IMG/VR virus record: IMGVR_UViG_3300022872_000001
Span: 124,001 to 188,000 of that record
Source: a virus
Reading direction: 5' to 3' (one strand)
Length of the DNA: 64,000 bases
Shown: positions 51,601-59,286 of the stretch, piece by piece
Layout of the letters: every line of letters begins with the position of its first letter
Position numbering within the stretch: the stretch's first letter is position 1
The notes under the pieces: generated by a model
Told to the model about the DNA's origin: nothing
What the model saw: the letters and a program-made list of their open reading frames with translations, nothing else
Database searches by the model: none
Program-made: the position numbers and the translations under genes

Positions 51601-54600
51601 TCTCAATTGCTTGCGGCAATAACGCTGCCCATTCCTTACGCATGGCTCCTGCAACTACTACCCGGGTCTTGATGATTTCCGAGATTTGTTGCTGTGCACC
51701 TGGTTTCCATTTCAGTACACGATTACCACTTACCTTTTCACCAAAGCGCTCATTAAAGGCGTCCCGGGATCCAAAGAGAGTAGGATCTAGCATAGCAATC
51801 TGCAAAGCCAGGTCAGATGGCGAATCGTGAGCCATAGTACCAGACGCCAAGCGTTTCTTAGGAATATCTGCAATTAAAGCCATACAAGCCTTAGTACGGG
51901 CTGAATCATTTTTTACAGAATTGTGAACTAAACCTCCATTTACAGAGAATGACGGATGTCCGTCAATCTGGAGGTTATAAACTTTCGCACTTCCTTCGGA
52001 CGATTGATAACTGCTTTGTTCGATACGCTTAACACTGTCCACCCTAAGGAATTTAGAAGTTTCTTCTTTTTTACATCTAAATGCCGTCGAGTTGACATAT
52101 AGTGGGATGAGCCGTTCACTTCCAAGGCTAACCTTAGTTTCGGCCACGCAAAGTCCACTTTGTAGCAAGGAGGATACCCGGAGTCCCTTGGCTGTTTCGT
52201 AGGTATGGCCAGCTGAAATGTCGCTTTCGGAAACATGTTCATCACTAACTGTTCGCAAGGACTTATCGTCCCGTTGCCTCCTCGTTTCACAAATCCGTGA
52301 CCTATTGCTAACAACGTCGAAGATACTTTCGCACGAGTCTTGGGATCCTTCATAGGATTGTTTACCTTCATATACTGAGAGTTCCGAGCTCGACCTTCCT
52401 TGTAAATCTCTGGATTTTTCTTCTCTTTCTTCTTCTTGGTTTCCATACCCTTCGCATAATTCTCCGAGGTGTGAATCTTTGCTAGAATTTTTGGCTGAGA
52501 CATCCTCCATTTCGCTGAGCAAGATGTCCCGCAGAACCTTTGATTCTTCGTTTTTAAATTCTTTTGAACAAATTCCTGTCGGCAATACTTGCACTTCATT
52601 TAATAACTCCTCAGCATAAATCTGACATACGATCTCATCACCTACAACCAGATCCTTAGCAAATATCCATCCGCGTTTGGTAAAGAAAGGGTGTTTAGTA
52701 GTAGCAGATATAATCTTACCATTATATGCCACTTCAATAATATCCGTATTTAAGGGGAGTGCATGCGTTGCCTGCACCTTAGAAATACCTATAGCCGAAT
52801 ATATGGAATCCCCGACGTTGATATCCTCGATCTTACGAATTCCTGAGGGAGTGTCGACCTCTGTACCTGCTAAAAAACAATGACTCTCATCGAGCATCGA
52901 ATAGCCGAATTTGAATTGACGTAAAAATTCAATAATCGGATAAACGTTTACATTGGTAGTACCATAACATACCTGTTGTTGCCTGTAACGCAGAACATCA
53001 TAATCAGCAATAACAACGGTGTTACGAGGAGCTGACTGCAAGATTTTACCCAAACGCTCTAAACCATTCTTACGAACGGTATAGGTATTGATAGGAATGG
53101 CATTCAACTTACCATCGGTGAAGAATACGATTTCCTTAACGTACTGTGCAACCAGATGCGGAGGACACAGGATCAGGTAAGGTTCTGAGCGGTTGGCTTT
53201 AATCTCGTATAGGATATCGGTAATGGTTAATACCGATTTACCCCCACCTGCTTGAACAGGAAGAATTGCGAAGTCTGGCGAATCTTTCAATAGGTTACGC
53301 ACCTTCTTTTGGTGCGGTAACATAATGTTCTCTTTGCGGAACAATGGAATAGATGGAATTTCCCAAGCGGCATCTACGGCTTGATTAATGGCTGCCTTAC
53401 GAATTGTCTCATCCACAGCTTGGGTCTCTGGAAACTTAGGACCATACTTAGCAATGATCGTTAACCATGCCAAGTTAGAGGCAACGTGGGAAACCGAATA
53501 CCTGGCATACACAGAATCCAACTGCGCGATAATCGCAGCTTGGGCATTTACACACCAGCGGGACAGACACTGAAAAGCAGGATATTCCGAGTGCGGAGTA
53601 ATATGGGTAAGATTCAGGATCGGATCCTCATCCATACGATCAATTACAGCTTTAACTGTGGCGAGATATTCGGTGAGACCATGAGTAGACGCTTTGATAC
53701 TCTCGTAGGCTACCGGATCGAAAGCTTTAATAGCCTGGAGTTCGGCTTCGGTAGGTTCAACCGATTTACCAATACCTGCTGTTTCTGCCATCGGCAGGAA
53801 ACGAGTAAACAGGGCAACAATATCCGTGTCACGCTTCATCATATTGATGATGTGAGGAGCCTGTGCTTTCTTGTACCTCACCAAGTCCAGTACCTTTAGC
53901 ATACCTGTGGTCTGGGTGAATGCATACTTATTATTCACCCAATCGATCAGTACTGGCACGTTACGCGGTAAATGAGTTTCTTTGCTCAGAGTCTCCATGG
54001 TGCCCGTAGGATCCAAACGATGCAAGGCAAAGGAGTCATCGCCCTCGTATGAACCTGCTAAGCTAAACAGGTTCTCGTACTTACTGGTATTATCCAGTTT
54101 GTAGGGTAAATAAATAGGCATACCTGCAGGATCTATGGATAGGCCATACTCGTCTACCCGTGCGTCTTCCGACTCTACGGGAGGCAAGGTACGTGCAATC
54201 TTAGAGATTGGAAACGAAGACAGAGGATTGGAACCTTGTTGACCAAAACCAGAAGTAGTCCACTGTAACATTAACGGATAGAGATCGATATTACGGATTT
54301 CCATCCAGTTAGTTGTGGTAAGCTGCTCTGCTTCTGCTTTGGTAATCTTAAAGGTAGCGAAGAAGACACCTCTATTAGCAGAGTGTTCAAAGGTGACGCT
54401 AACAAGGCAACTTTGGAGCGCAGCCAAACCTGCCGCATTCACATTACCCATTGAAGCTATTACCTTCTCCTTGGTGTAATGTACAGCACCTAAGGTATCA
54501 GGTGTTGACGGATTCTGAACGGTCTTTTCCATCAGATTATCAATTCCGAATTTATCCTGATCAGGATTATCTTCAGACAGAACTCCTCGCGCCAACATTG

Positions 54601-54955
54601 CGGCAAGATTTTCTAAACCACCTGCGATGTTGTCGCTATTAACACTCCATAGTGGAACGGATACGGTAAAGTGCGGATCAGCGGCATCATTGATTTTCTG
54701 AAGACGGGTCAAGCCGGCAGGAGTTTTCTTATGGAAAACTTCCATCACCTTACGGATATCGCGCGCGTCAGTTCCGTATTTATCGGATTTAACAACCTCT
54801 GGAAATACGGAACCTAACCAAAACCGCTGCATAAACGCCATAGGTTTTTCACGGAAACCGCGGTTGTAGACATAAAGGAAATTCTTCTTTAACTCTATAC
54901 GAGGTAACTGAAGAGTTGCAGGCGCAACCAAGTTGGTAGTGACACGTAAAGTCAT
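48683..54955 (-). CDS. Large superfamily 2 (SNF2-like) helicase containing two inteins
   Basis: 2090 residues before splicing, 1524 after. Helicase motifs: Walker A PVQAGGGKS (ending 574), PYLILCPPHL, Walker B LDESH (688-692), TNYTASAEEIYN, and GLNLQHASRLVR joined to CETVWNPGTLEQGNSRVNR after splicing (motifs V/VI). The first 500 and last 450 residues have no recognised fold; the tail includes a coiled coil (KQQELDKLKKDKVKQKKDL). Inteins occupy residues 693-1012 and 1317-1562. Embedded among virion genes, it may be packaged or act in late transcription or packaging; this is not shown. Confidence 0.82.
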   Translation of the reverse strand: MTLRVTTNLVAPATLQLPRIELKKNFLYVYNRGFREKPMAFMQRFWLGSVFPEVVKSDKYGTDARDIRKVMEVFHKKTPAGLTRLQKINDAADPHFTVSVPLWSVNSDNIAGGLENLAAMLARGVLSEDNPDQDKFGIDNLMEKTVQNPSTPDTLGAVHYTKEKVIASMGNVNAAGLAALQSCLVSVTFEHSANRGVFFATFKITKAEAEQLTTTNWMEIRNIDLYPLMLQWTTSGFGQQGSNPLSSFPISKIARTLPPVESEDARVDEYGLSIDPAGMPIYLPYKLDNTSKYENLFSLAGSYEGDDSFALHRLDPTGTMETLSKETHLPRNVPVLIDWVNNKYAFTQTTGMLKVLDLVRYKKAQAPHIINMMKRDTDIVALFTRFLPMAETAGIGKSVEPTEAELQAIKAFDPVAYESIKASTHGLTEYLATVKAVIDRMDEDPILNLTHITPHSEYPAFQCLSRWCVNAQAAIIAQLDSVYARYSVSHVASNLAWLTIIAKYGPKFPETQAVDETIRKAAINQAVDAAWEIPSIPLFRKENIMLPHQKKVRNLLKDSPDFAILPVQAGGGKSVLTITDILYEIKANRSEPYLILCPPHLVAQYVKEIVFFTDGKLNAIPINTYTVRKNGLERLGKILQSAPRNTVVIADYDVLRYRQQQVCYGTTNVNVYPIIEFLRQFKFGYSMLDESHCFLAGTEVDTPSGIRKIEDINVGDSIYSAIGISKVQATHALPLNTDIIEVAYNGKIISATTKHPFFTKRGWIFAKDLVVGDEIVCQIYAEELLNEVQVLPTGICSKEFKNEESKVLRDILLSEMEDVSAKNSSKDSHLGELCEGYGNQEEEREEKSRDLQGRSSSELSVYEGKQSYEGSQDSCESIFDVVSNRSRICETRRQRDDKSLRTVSDEHVSESDISAGHTYETAKGLRVSSLLQSGLCVAETKVSLGSERLIPLYVNSTAFRCKKEETSKFLRVDSVKRIEQSSYQSSEGSAKVYNLQIDGHPSFSVNGGLVHNSVKNDSARTKACMALIADIPKKRLASGTMAHDSPSDLALQIAMLDPTLFGSRDAFNERFGEKVSGNRVLKWKPGAQQQISEIIKTRVVVAGAMRKEWAALLPQAIEKFHRVDLTEAQREIYNLLFERTIEAIKEAAKTSPRLAEFINGGKSKVEPKGEGEEDPGDESADDEDADEDLAGILGPYLARLEQFITAPTSDELGDKVLKGEDRISPKVHKIHELIREHIEQQIPGKVLVFTNYTASAEEIYNLLPNDLKAKAILYVAADKIEAGAAFEHDESKQIMIGVEQSMNTGLNLQHASRLVRCFPGQTPVLIDYDKSLTIKEIVDNPDIKYVLSYDLENKRIEKRRILTRWKTPVQPDDEYVSVTVEDSITGQRSSIVSTSVHPFILKGGEEVLAANLKKGQKLITYGGDFTRFKVDVNSEVIPYDSVGDWSCPKCDFIDHPNTKHNHLYESHGILSNKSKQVMANRKKAALEASNDTVRKGKARLESFINNHYLKVIHVQRNRNVNTIGKYRYDLEVEGNHNYFAVTTHNQGGRSGYVPITPVLVHNCETVWNPGTLEQGNSRVNRPELKKESRRTKIYFDWVMADRTIDITKISRLISKLIANAKFENADNTTYESIPDVPVMKMTLDTVQEHNDWGNPDDLDSNSTLAIYGNAYSEYRQCLYDDYKEYREIHGDLKIETVEIAPVPKDARLMHTVPYTPGLEIYGTDQLGLVRMDDYLRLDALEGDEEEDQSPEDAKATEQESFKRIKEELSGQVVHTEFGEGTIRAFDMKARFVKVDLPSGFIWVKFSSTFLITRKDTSTNDIRTQILKGTGDLPIDAPVDHPAVAVVQDAKNVRLQKQQELDKLKKDKVKQKKDLEKAMSVELALSVINGFLSLSYFIDEKNSAASNALQSLGFTIAQQFYYAPITNAQRLEKQLKLWAEKGFMPDPKMKELKEAFGAVHTMLQKGKSTPNLIYKFASVGQLRNFYRVEQKPSSDPKIIKPYPLLENGHAYLVLPAHGQAGTNKAIRAKAPGIKWALSEPVLMYFGLTMPKLIAIANKIKEAGIQVSNEKDLNKMYNKLRRTKLRDVSEEM
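50270..51007 (-). mobile_element. Intein 2 in the large helicase (246 residues)
   Basis: Block A CFPGQTPVLIDYDKSL, block B STSVHPFILKGGEEV, block F YRYDLEVEGNHNYFAV, and end PITPVLVHN followed by Cys. It sits in the conserved motif V/VI region (ASRLVR / CETVWN). The middle has no LAGLIDADG or full HNH, but has a zinc-finger-like CPKCDFIDHPNTKHNHLYE, perhaps a remnant DNA-binding part. Likely a mini-intein that splices but no longer homes. Confidence 0.88.
51920..52879 (-). mobile_element. Intein 1 in the large helicase (320 residues) with an overprinted endonuclease gene
   Basis: Block A CFLAGTEVDTPSGI right after the Walker B DESH, block B ATTKHPFFTKRGW, block F KVYNLQIDGHPSFSVNG and end GGLVHN followed by Ser. 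About 220 residues between blocks B and F are Ser/Glu/Arg-rich and look unfolded. This stretch is the alternative-frame reading of a complete endonuclease gene at 51940-52599. Confidence 0.9.
51940..52599 (-). CDS. Homing endonuclease encoded in another frame inside intein 1
   Basis: 219 residues, same strand as the helicase but a different frame. It begins MKCKYCRQEF...FCGTSCSAKW (zinc finger), has repeats-like KVNNPMKDPKTRAKV, and a Vsr/DUF559-like nuclease core YKVDFAWPKLRLALEVNGSS followed by LNSLGWTVLSVSNKAVI. GAGGAG lies 8 bases before the ATG and is read as Glu-Glu by the intein frame. It is complete, has its own ribosome site, and lies entirely within the intein. It presumably cuts intein-free helicase alleles. 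Confidence 0.82.
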   Translation of the reverse strand: MKCKYCRQEFVQKNLKTKNQRFCGTSCSAKWRMSQPKILAKIHTSENYAKGMETKKKKEKKNPEIYKEGRARNSQYMKVNNPMKDPKTRAKVSSTLLAIGHGFVKRGGNGTISPCEQLVMNMFPKATFQLAIPTKQPRDSGYPPCYKVDFAWPKLRLALEVNGSSHYMSTRRHLDVKKKKLLNSLGWTVLSVSNKAVINRPKEVRKFITSRLTDIRHSL

Positions 54956-55104
54956 TATTTACCTTCCTAAGGAATAGATTTGTGTCGGTCGAAGATGACG
55001 TAAAATGCTGCGAAAATATCGTAGACGCCATAAAATTGCGGATATTGATAATCATTCAATAACGCTACATTAGAGTAAGAGTGGAAATACAAGAGAAAAG
55101 GAGA

Positions 55105-55138
55105 GAGAGCGATAACCAATTAAGATTATCGCGCTCTC
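55105..55138 (-). terminator. Terminator after the 55143-55850 gene
   Basis: On the minus strand GAGAGC(GC)GATAA pairs with TTATCGCTCTC, followed by TCTCCTTTTCTCTTG. It precedes the helicase unit, whose leader (54956-55104) contains two ATTTTA-type motifs and no other gene. Confidence 0.65.
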
Positions 55139-55142
55139 AGAA

Positions 55143-55850
55143 TTACAGCAATTTATGACTCAAGCCGTAGGGTCTTTGGGATTTCAAAACAGGCATCCAA
55201 AGGATATCCAGAATGAACCTTTCCAATTCCTGCTTACTCGGCAAAGGTTTATTAGGAATCTCTGGAAAGTAATCAACCACAATCTCGTAGCCTATATGCC
55301 AACGATCCGGAGATTTTGCTCCTTCGTTCTCTGCAAAGAAGGTAGCATTATCACCTAAAGGTTTGGACCACCTACCGTCAATAGAACGGATTATATTAAA
55401 GCGAGGAAATGGCATACGTAGTAACCAGTCCGGGAAGGTAGGATCCTTAAGCCTAATCTGACCACTAACACACAGAATAAATCCCGTAGGAGTCATCATC
55501 GCTGTACGATGAGTATTTCTTAAGGTTATCAAATCCAGTATTTTGGATCGATTGATGAACTTAACCACCGCGCGTCGAGCTTCCCTTAATCTTTCAACAC
55601 ATTCATCATTAGTGGTTTGATGGAAATCAGAGAAGGCATATCTTCCTGCCTGAGCGCACTCATTTACATAGGATTCAATCACCTTATCCCAATCCATTTG
55701 GGCATCTTTGGTAGGTTTAAAAACCTTTACGATGCTATCCCAGATATCTCGATTTTGGTGATTGAACATTATAGGAAATCCTGCAGAAGTAGGACTCCGA
55801 GATTGCATCAGGATAGGAACGCCCAGACTGGATAAGTATGGGGTATCCAT
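55143..55850 (-). CDS. Putative virion-block protein of unknown function
   Basis: 235 residues, mixed alpha/beta, no recognised family. Contains WDSIVKVFKPTKDAQMDWDK, RLREARRAVVKFINRSKILD and FPDWLLRMPFPRFNIIRSID. AAGGAG before the ATG, only a few bases after the previous stop. Ends a unit with a terminator. A baseplate or neck role is possible by location. Confidence 0.48.
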   Translation of the reverse strand: MDTPYLSSLGVPILMQSRSPTSAGFPIMFNHQNRDIWDSIVKVFKPTKDAQMDWDKVIESYVNECAQAGRYAFSDFHQTTNDECVERLREARRAVVKFINRSKILDLITLRNTHRTAMMTPTGFILCVSGQIRLKDPTFPDWLLRMPFPRFNIIRSIDGRWSKPLGDNATFFAENEGAKSPDRWHIGYEIVVDYFPEIPNKPLPSKQELERFILDILWMPVLKSQRPYGLSHKLL

Positions 55851-55853
55851 AGT

Positions 55854-56576
55854 TTAAATCTCCTTATCAACAACACCATCATTGATCATTACACTATTAT
55901 CACCAGTGCTAGTTCCATCGGAATCATCGGTGGATGGCAAACCGTCGTCATATTGCTCTTCCTGGAATCCGGTATCTGGATCATCAAGAGACAATTCGCC
56001 GTCATTGATAAGGATGTCATCCACAGGAATCTCATCTTCATCGTAGTCACCTTGGCGAACCTTTTGATCCTCGGAAATACCTACATCACCTTGGCCGCCG
56101 TTCTTTACTAAGGCTAAACCTGATTTAATTCGAGTAGAAGCCTGAATGCGGAAAGCGCCGACAAGGTTAGGCTCATCTAAATCCTCGGCTTCGATTTCCT
56201 CACCATCCACGGCTTCACCCAGCATCTCATAGGCTACGGATTCCAGTGTCGCAGGGTCTGTTCCTAGCGATAATGCCAAGTGGTGAAACTGATCGTCAGA
56301 TGGATCAGGATTCAATTGCAGGAAGATAGCAATCAATTCACGAATGGCTGCCTGCTTCTCTTCGCTACCATCTACTGTGTTTGCTTCAATCACAGAAGCG
56401 CCGAGTTGTTTGATTTGTTTGCGCAGGGTATCAATGCGCTTCTGCTTCGGATCGTTAGCCGGAACACGGCCACCATTCAAGCCGACCTGATCCAACTCAC
56501 GGGAAAGCTTCTTGACCTCTTCACGCAGTTGATTGATTTTCTCAGTCTTACCTGCTGCTGTAATTTCTTTACTCAT
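55854..56576 (-). CDS. Putative internal or scaffold-type protein
   Basis: 240 residues from the ATG at 56576 (GAGGAAAAT upstream). Helical, charged N-terminus (KINQLREEVKKLSRELDQVG) and very acidic C-terminus (EDEIPVDDILINDGELSLDD). Internally it carries FRIQASTRIKSG (residues 142-153), which looks like the tail of the KIEA tag. So it may be cut by the prohead protease there, releasing an acidic piece. The start overlaps the HNH gene stop by 4 bases. Confidence 0.5.
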   Translation of the reverse strand: MSKEITAAGKTEKINQLREEVKKLSRELDQVGLNGGRVPANDPKQKRIDTLRKQIKQLGASVIEANTVDGSEEKQAAIRELIAIFLQLNPDPSDDQFHHLALSLGTDPATLESVAYEMLGEAVDGEEIEAEDLDEPNLVGAFRIQASTRIKSGLALVKNGGQGDVGISEDQKVRQGDYDEDEIPVDDILINDGELSLDDPDTGFQEEQYDDGLPSTDDSDGTSTGDNSVMINDGVVDKEI

Positions 56577-56884
56577 ATTTTCCTCGCTCGATACATGTGA
56601 TTGTGGCGGAGGTTGTGGCAATCTTCACATAGACATATCAGATTAGCCATGGTAGTTGTGCCACCGTCCCTAAGACTAATTATGTGGTGAACATCTTTGG
56701 CTTTCTTTAGGATACCTCGGCGTCTGCATGGAACACACTGGTTGTTATCCCTTTTACGAACAGCCGCGCTAATTTCCCACCAACCGTTTTTCTTGGACAT
56801 ACCTCCCACTGTATTATAGGTATGTCTCTGTATCTTCTTTACGCCATAAGAATTTGTGGACGATCGAGATGTGCGTTTAAACAT
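56573..56884 (-). CDS. Small HNH endonuclease
   Basis: 103 residues. Zinc CxxC CVPCRRRG, then DVHHIISLRDGGTTTMANLI and CLCEDCHNLRHNH: a complete HNH motif with metal-binding cysteines. Similar small HNH proteins either assist packaging terminases or act as homing endonucleases. It lies between a tagged internal-protein gene and an acidic protein gene, and no terminase is visible here. It is coupled to the previous stop. Confidence 0.82.
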   Translation of the reverse strand: MFKRTSRSSTNSYGVKKIQRHTYNTVGGMSKKNGWWEISAAVRKRDNNQCVPCRRRGILKKAKDVHHIISLRDGGTTTMANLICLCEDCHNLRHNHMYRARKI

Positions 56885-56886
56885 TA

Positions 56887-57351
56887 TTAGTGCCTTACTA
56901 TGCGGCCTTTGTCGTCCTCAGCCACAAAGTTTTTATCCTTCTTCACACCGGCCTCCCATTCATCCTTGGTTTCAGACATCCATATTTCAGGAGTCTTCCA
57001 ATAACCGTATGCACTTTGTTTCTTTGTATCCCCGTTCTGGACTTTGCGCCAACCTGGACTAGATTCACACCGAAGGTTAGGTTTGAGTTTGAAGAGTTTC
57101 TGTAAGGTATCAACAAAGTCTTTCGTCACCTTATAACGTTGTTTCAACTTCATTCCTGCATTCTTCAATCCCTTGGATAGACCGTCCTTCTTCTCAGGTT
57201 TATCAGGTTTATCCATAGATTTTGAATTTTTCGCAAACTTTGAATTCGGGTGAAGCTCGATATATTCTTTTTGCTGTTCCTTACTAAGAGACTCGAACCA
57301 TGAATTTTCTCCTGCCTGAATGCGCAATGCAGCTTCTATTTTAAGTATCAT
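56887..57351 (-). CDS. KIEA-tagged protein with WFxSLxKxQQKEYI motif
   Basis: 154 residues: tag MILKIEAALRIQAGENSW, then WFESLSKEQQKEYIELHP and NSKFAK, a basic helical middle, SSPGWRKVQNGD, and WMSETKDEWEAGVKKD at the end. The whole layout matches the 60556-61030 gene. The WF-SL-QQKEY-HPNSK segment is a recurring phage module of unknown role. Probably an internal head protein. Confidence 0.62.
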   Translation of the reverse strand: MILKIEAALRIQAGENSWFESLSKEQQKEYIELHPNSKFAKNSKSMDKPDKPEKKDGLSKGLKNAGMKLKQRYKVTKDFVDTLQKLFKLKPNLRCESSPGWRKVQNGDTKKQSAYGYWKTPEIWMSETKDEWEAGVKKDKNFVAEDDKGRIVRH

Positions 57352-57377
57352 CGTTTTCTCTTGGATTTATTAAGGTA

Positions 57378-57397
57378 CGGGAATCACTTGATTCCCG
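57378..57397 (-). terminator. Small hairpin after the 57418-58242 gene
   Basis: CGGGAATC-ACTT-GATTCCCG, a perfect 8-base stem with a 4-base loop. No T-run follows on the minus strand, so it may be a processing or weak termination signal. Confidence 0.45.
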
Positions 57398-57417
57398 CTT
57401 CCTTATGAAATTGCTAG

Positions 57418-58242
57418 TTACGAGATAATTGCCTTAACCACACAGCTGGCGTTATCTCCGGCAGCAGGAGTACCTGCAATACCTTGTGCACTCAGAGTGA
57501 TGTAGTACGTACCATAAGGTACAGCTTGGGATTGCATCGATTCCGGCAACAATAAATCCTTAAGGAAGGCGAAGGTGTAGGATTCGATGTTCTGAACTAC
57601 CTGGTTGGTGATGCCTTCATTATCCGTGATATTGGTACCGGCAGGAGTCGATACCAAAGTGTTACCCGACAAAGCGAAGGAGATTACAGGAGTAGTGGCA
57701 CCTGTGGAGTCCAACGATGCGGTCAGTGTAACGTTGTAATCCGTTAATGGAAAACCAGGTAAGGACGCAATCGAAAATGCAAATGTCCAGTTTTGGCCAT
57801 TGTTAGGTGATAGACGCGGAAGATTATACACGCCATTGTTGGATAGTGGCATAGTGCCATCAAGTTTCCATTTGATGGCAATACCTAATTGAATGTTTAC
57901 ACCGTTACCACACTGGAAATTAGAAACAGGATTGCCTGTTCCTAAATACATGTAACCAGTGGAAGGGTTAATGGCCTCAGACCACAAGGTTACGTTAGGT
58001 AACTGAACTCCTGCTGAGAAGTTGTTGGCTACTGGAGCAGGTAACAACTGAGGGAAGGTAAGACCATACGCATCTGCGGCAGGATCAATTACCACACCTG
58101 CATTACCGGGACGGAAAGGGGTTTCCAGGAGATAGCGCTCGTACAATGCCATATCTGTGGACTGAAAATATGTACCGGCACTCACAGGATAACCTGCGGC
58201 ACTTAACGTTTGTTTGAGGCGGGTGTAATTAACGCTGTTCAT
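57418..58242 (-). CDS. Putative virion protein with shared N-terminal module
   Basis: 274 residues. Residues 1-70 match the 48191-48589 product (NYTRLKQTLSAAGYPVSAGT, TDMALYERYLLE, YGLTFPQLLPAP). The rest is beta-rich (GVNIQLGIAIKWKLDG, DYNVTLTASLDSTGATTPVI), like a decoration or receptor-binding domain. The shared module may be the virion attachment point. Strong AGGAG. Confidence 0.52.
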   Translation of the reverse strand: MNSVNYTRLKQTLSAAGYPVSAGTYFQSTDMALYERYLLETPFRPGNAGVVIDPAADAYGLTFPQLLPAPVANNFSAGVQLPNVTLWSEAINPSTGYMYLGTGNPVSNFQCGNGVNIQLGIAIKWKLDGTMPLSNNGVYNLPRLSPNNGQNWTFAFSIASLPGFPLTDYNVTLTASLDSTGATTPVISFALSGNTLVSTPAGTNITDNEGITNQVVQNIESYTFAFLKDLLLPESMQSQAVPYGTYYITLSAQGIAGTPAAGDNASCVVKAIIS

Positions 58243-58267
58243 GTATAACTCCTAATTGATTGGATGA

Positions 58268-58666
58268 TTAACCGTATTGCTTGCTGAATTCAAATAGAGC
58301 TTTCTTAGATTGTTCATCCAGCTCTTTATATTTAGGAAGTTTTTGAATTTGGGGGGTGAAACCAAAATAATTATCTATCGCCCATTTAGCGTCACGACCT
58401 CGAGTAGGTACAAGACTCATATCCTTGGAATAGCCTATTTCAGGAATTCGCAGGATCATAGACAAACCGTAACGGCTGGAATTGGACTTCTCCAAGGTTA
58501 CAGTAAGGCGTGTGTTACCTAAGGGCTTACTCCATTTCAGGTTATGATCACTACCCTTAGGAGCACCCATAATCTTTGTTACTTCCTTGATCATGCCGTC
58601 TACATCGCTTTGTTCTGGACTTTCGGCTGACATAATGCGCTGCATCGCTTCAATTTTGAATATCAT
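58268..58666 (-). CDS. KIEA-tagged putative internal virion protein
   Basis: 132 residues from the ATG at 58666 (AAAGGATTAACA upstream). Tag MIFKIEAMQRIMSAESPEQ, then EVTKIMGAPKGSDHNLKWSK and RLTVTLEKSNSSRYGLSMIL. The IMGAPKG region recalls IFGAPKK of the 31169-31603 product, so the two may share a domain. Function unknown. Confidence 0.6.
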   Translation of the reverse strand: MIFKIEAMQRIMSAESPEQSDVDGMIKEVTKIMGAPKGSDHNLKWSKPLGNTRLTVTLEKSNSSRYGLSMILRIPEIGYSKDMSLVPTRGRDAKWAIDNYFGFTPQIQKLPKYKELDEQSKKALFEFSKQYG

Positions 58667-58676
58667 TGTTAATCCT

Positions 58677-59276
58677 TTATTTTGCGAAGAATACAAAGTC
58701 TTCTCCTACCAAACGTGTTATTGGTTTACCTTGAACAACAGGTATATTAGAACTATTCCATTCGAATGGAAATTCCTTATCGAAAGGGCAGCACCATAAA
58801 CGAATCTTGAATTTCTTGGCTAAGGCTTTCCAGGTTCTAACAGCCATAGATCCCATATTAGGACTAGAGCATAATCCCTTGAAGTATTTTATGGCTTGGC
58901 TATACATTAGGACGCCGTAACCTTTACCCCTGTAATCTTCCTTGATAAAGGATTCGTGCACTCTATGGAGTACACCAGGTATGTCCTGGTTATCTCTTAC
59001 AATCTTAAGATAGCCTACAATCAATCCCTTGGTATATAGCATTAGCATATTCGTGGATGCCCCGGGAAATAATAGAATATCTACGGGACCTGAGGATGTT
59101 ATCTTTTGGCAATGCTCTGAATGGCTTGTGTATAAACCTTGCAGCTTTGTGCAGATATTAGATCCTGCATCTGAGGGAATATTTTCACCCTCTTTAATGG
59201 GCTGACTATCGACCTCTTCCTCAGCCATTTCAATGGATGCTTGGATGCGTTTATACGCTTCAATCTTAAAAGCCAT
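58677..59276 (-). CDS. KIEA-tagged GNAT acetyltransferase, probably packaged (copy 1)
   Basis: 199 residues. Tag MAFKIEAYKRIQASIEM. The GNAT core has ILLFPGASTNMLMLYTKGLI, motif A HESFIKEDYRGKGYGVLMYS (R/Q-x-x-G-x-G/A) and CSSPNMGSMAVRTWKAL. It would transfer acetyl from acetyl-CoA to an unknown target. The tag suggests it is carried in the head and injected, comparable in logic to the injected T4 Alt ADP-ribosyltransferase. Similar in layout to the gene at 59918. Confidence 0.72.
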   Translation of the reverse strand: MAFKIEAYKRIQASIEMAEEEVDSQPIKEGENIPSDAGSNICTKLQGLYTSHSEHCQKITSSGPVDILLFPGASTNMLMLYTKGLIVGYLKIVRDNQDIPGVLHRVHESFIKEDYRGKGYGVLMYSQAIKYFKGLCSSPNMGSMAVRTWKALAKKFKIRLWCCPFDKEFPFEWNSSNIPVVQGKPITRLVGEDFVFFAK

Positions 59277-59286
59277 ATACTACCTC

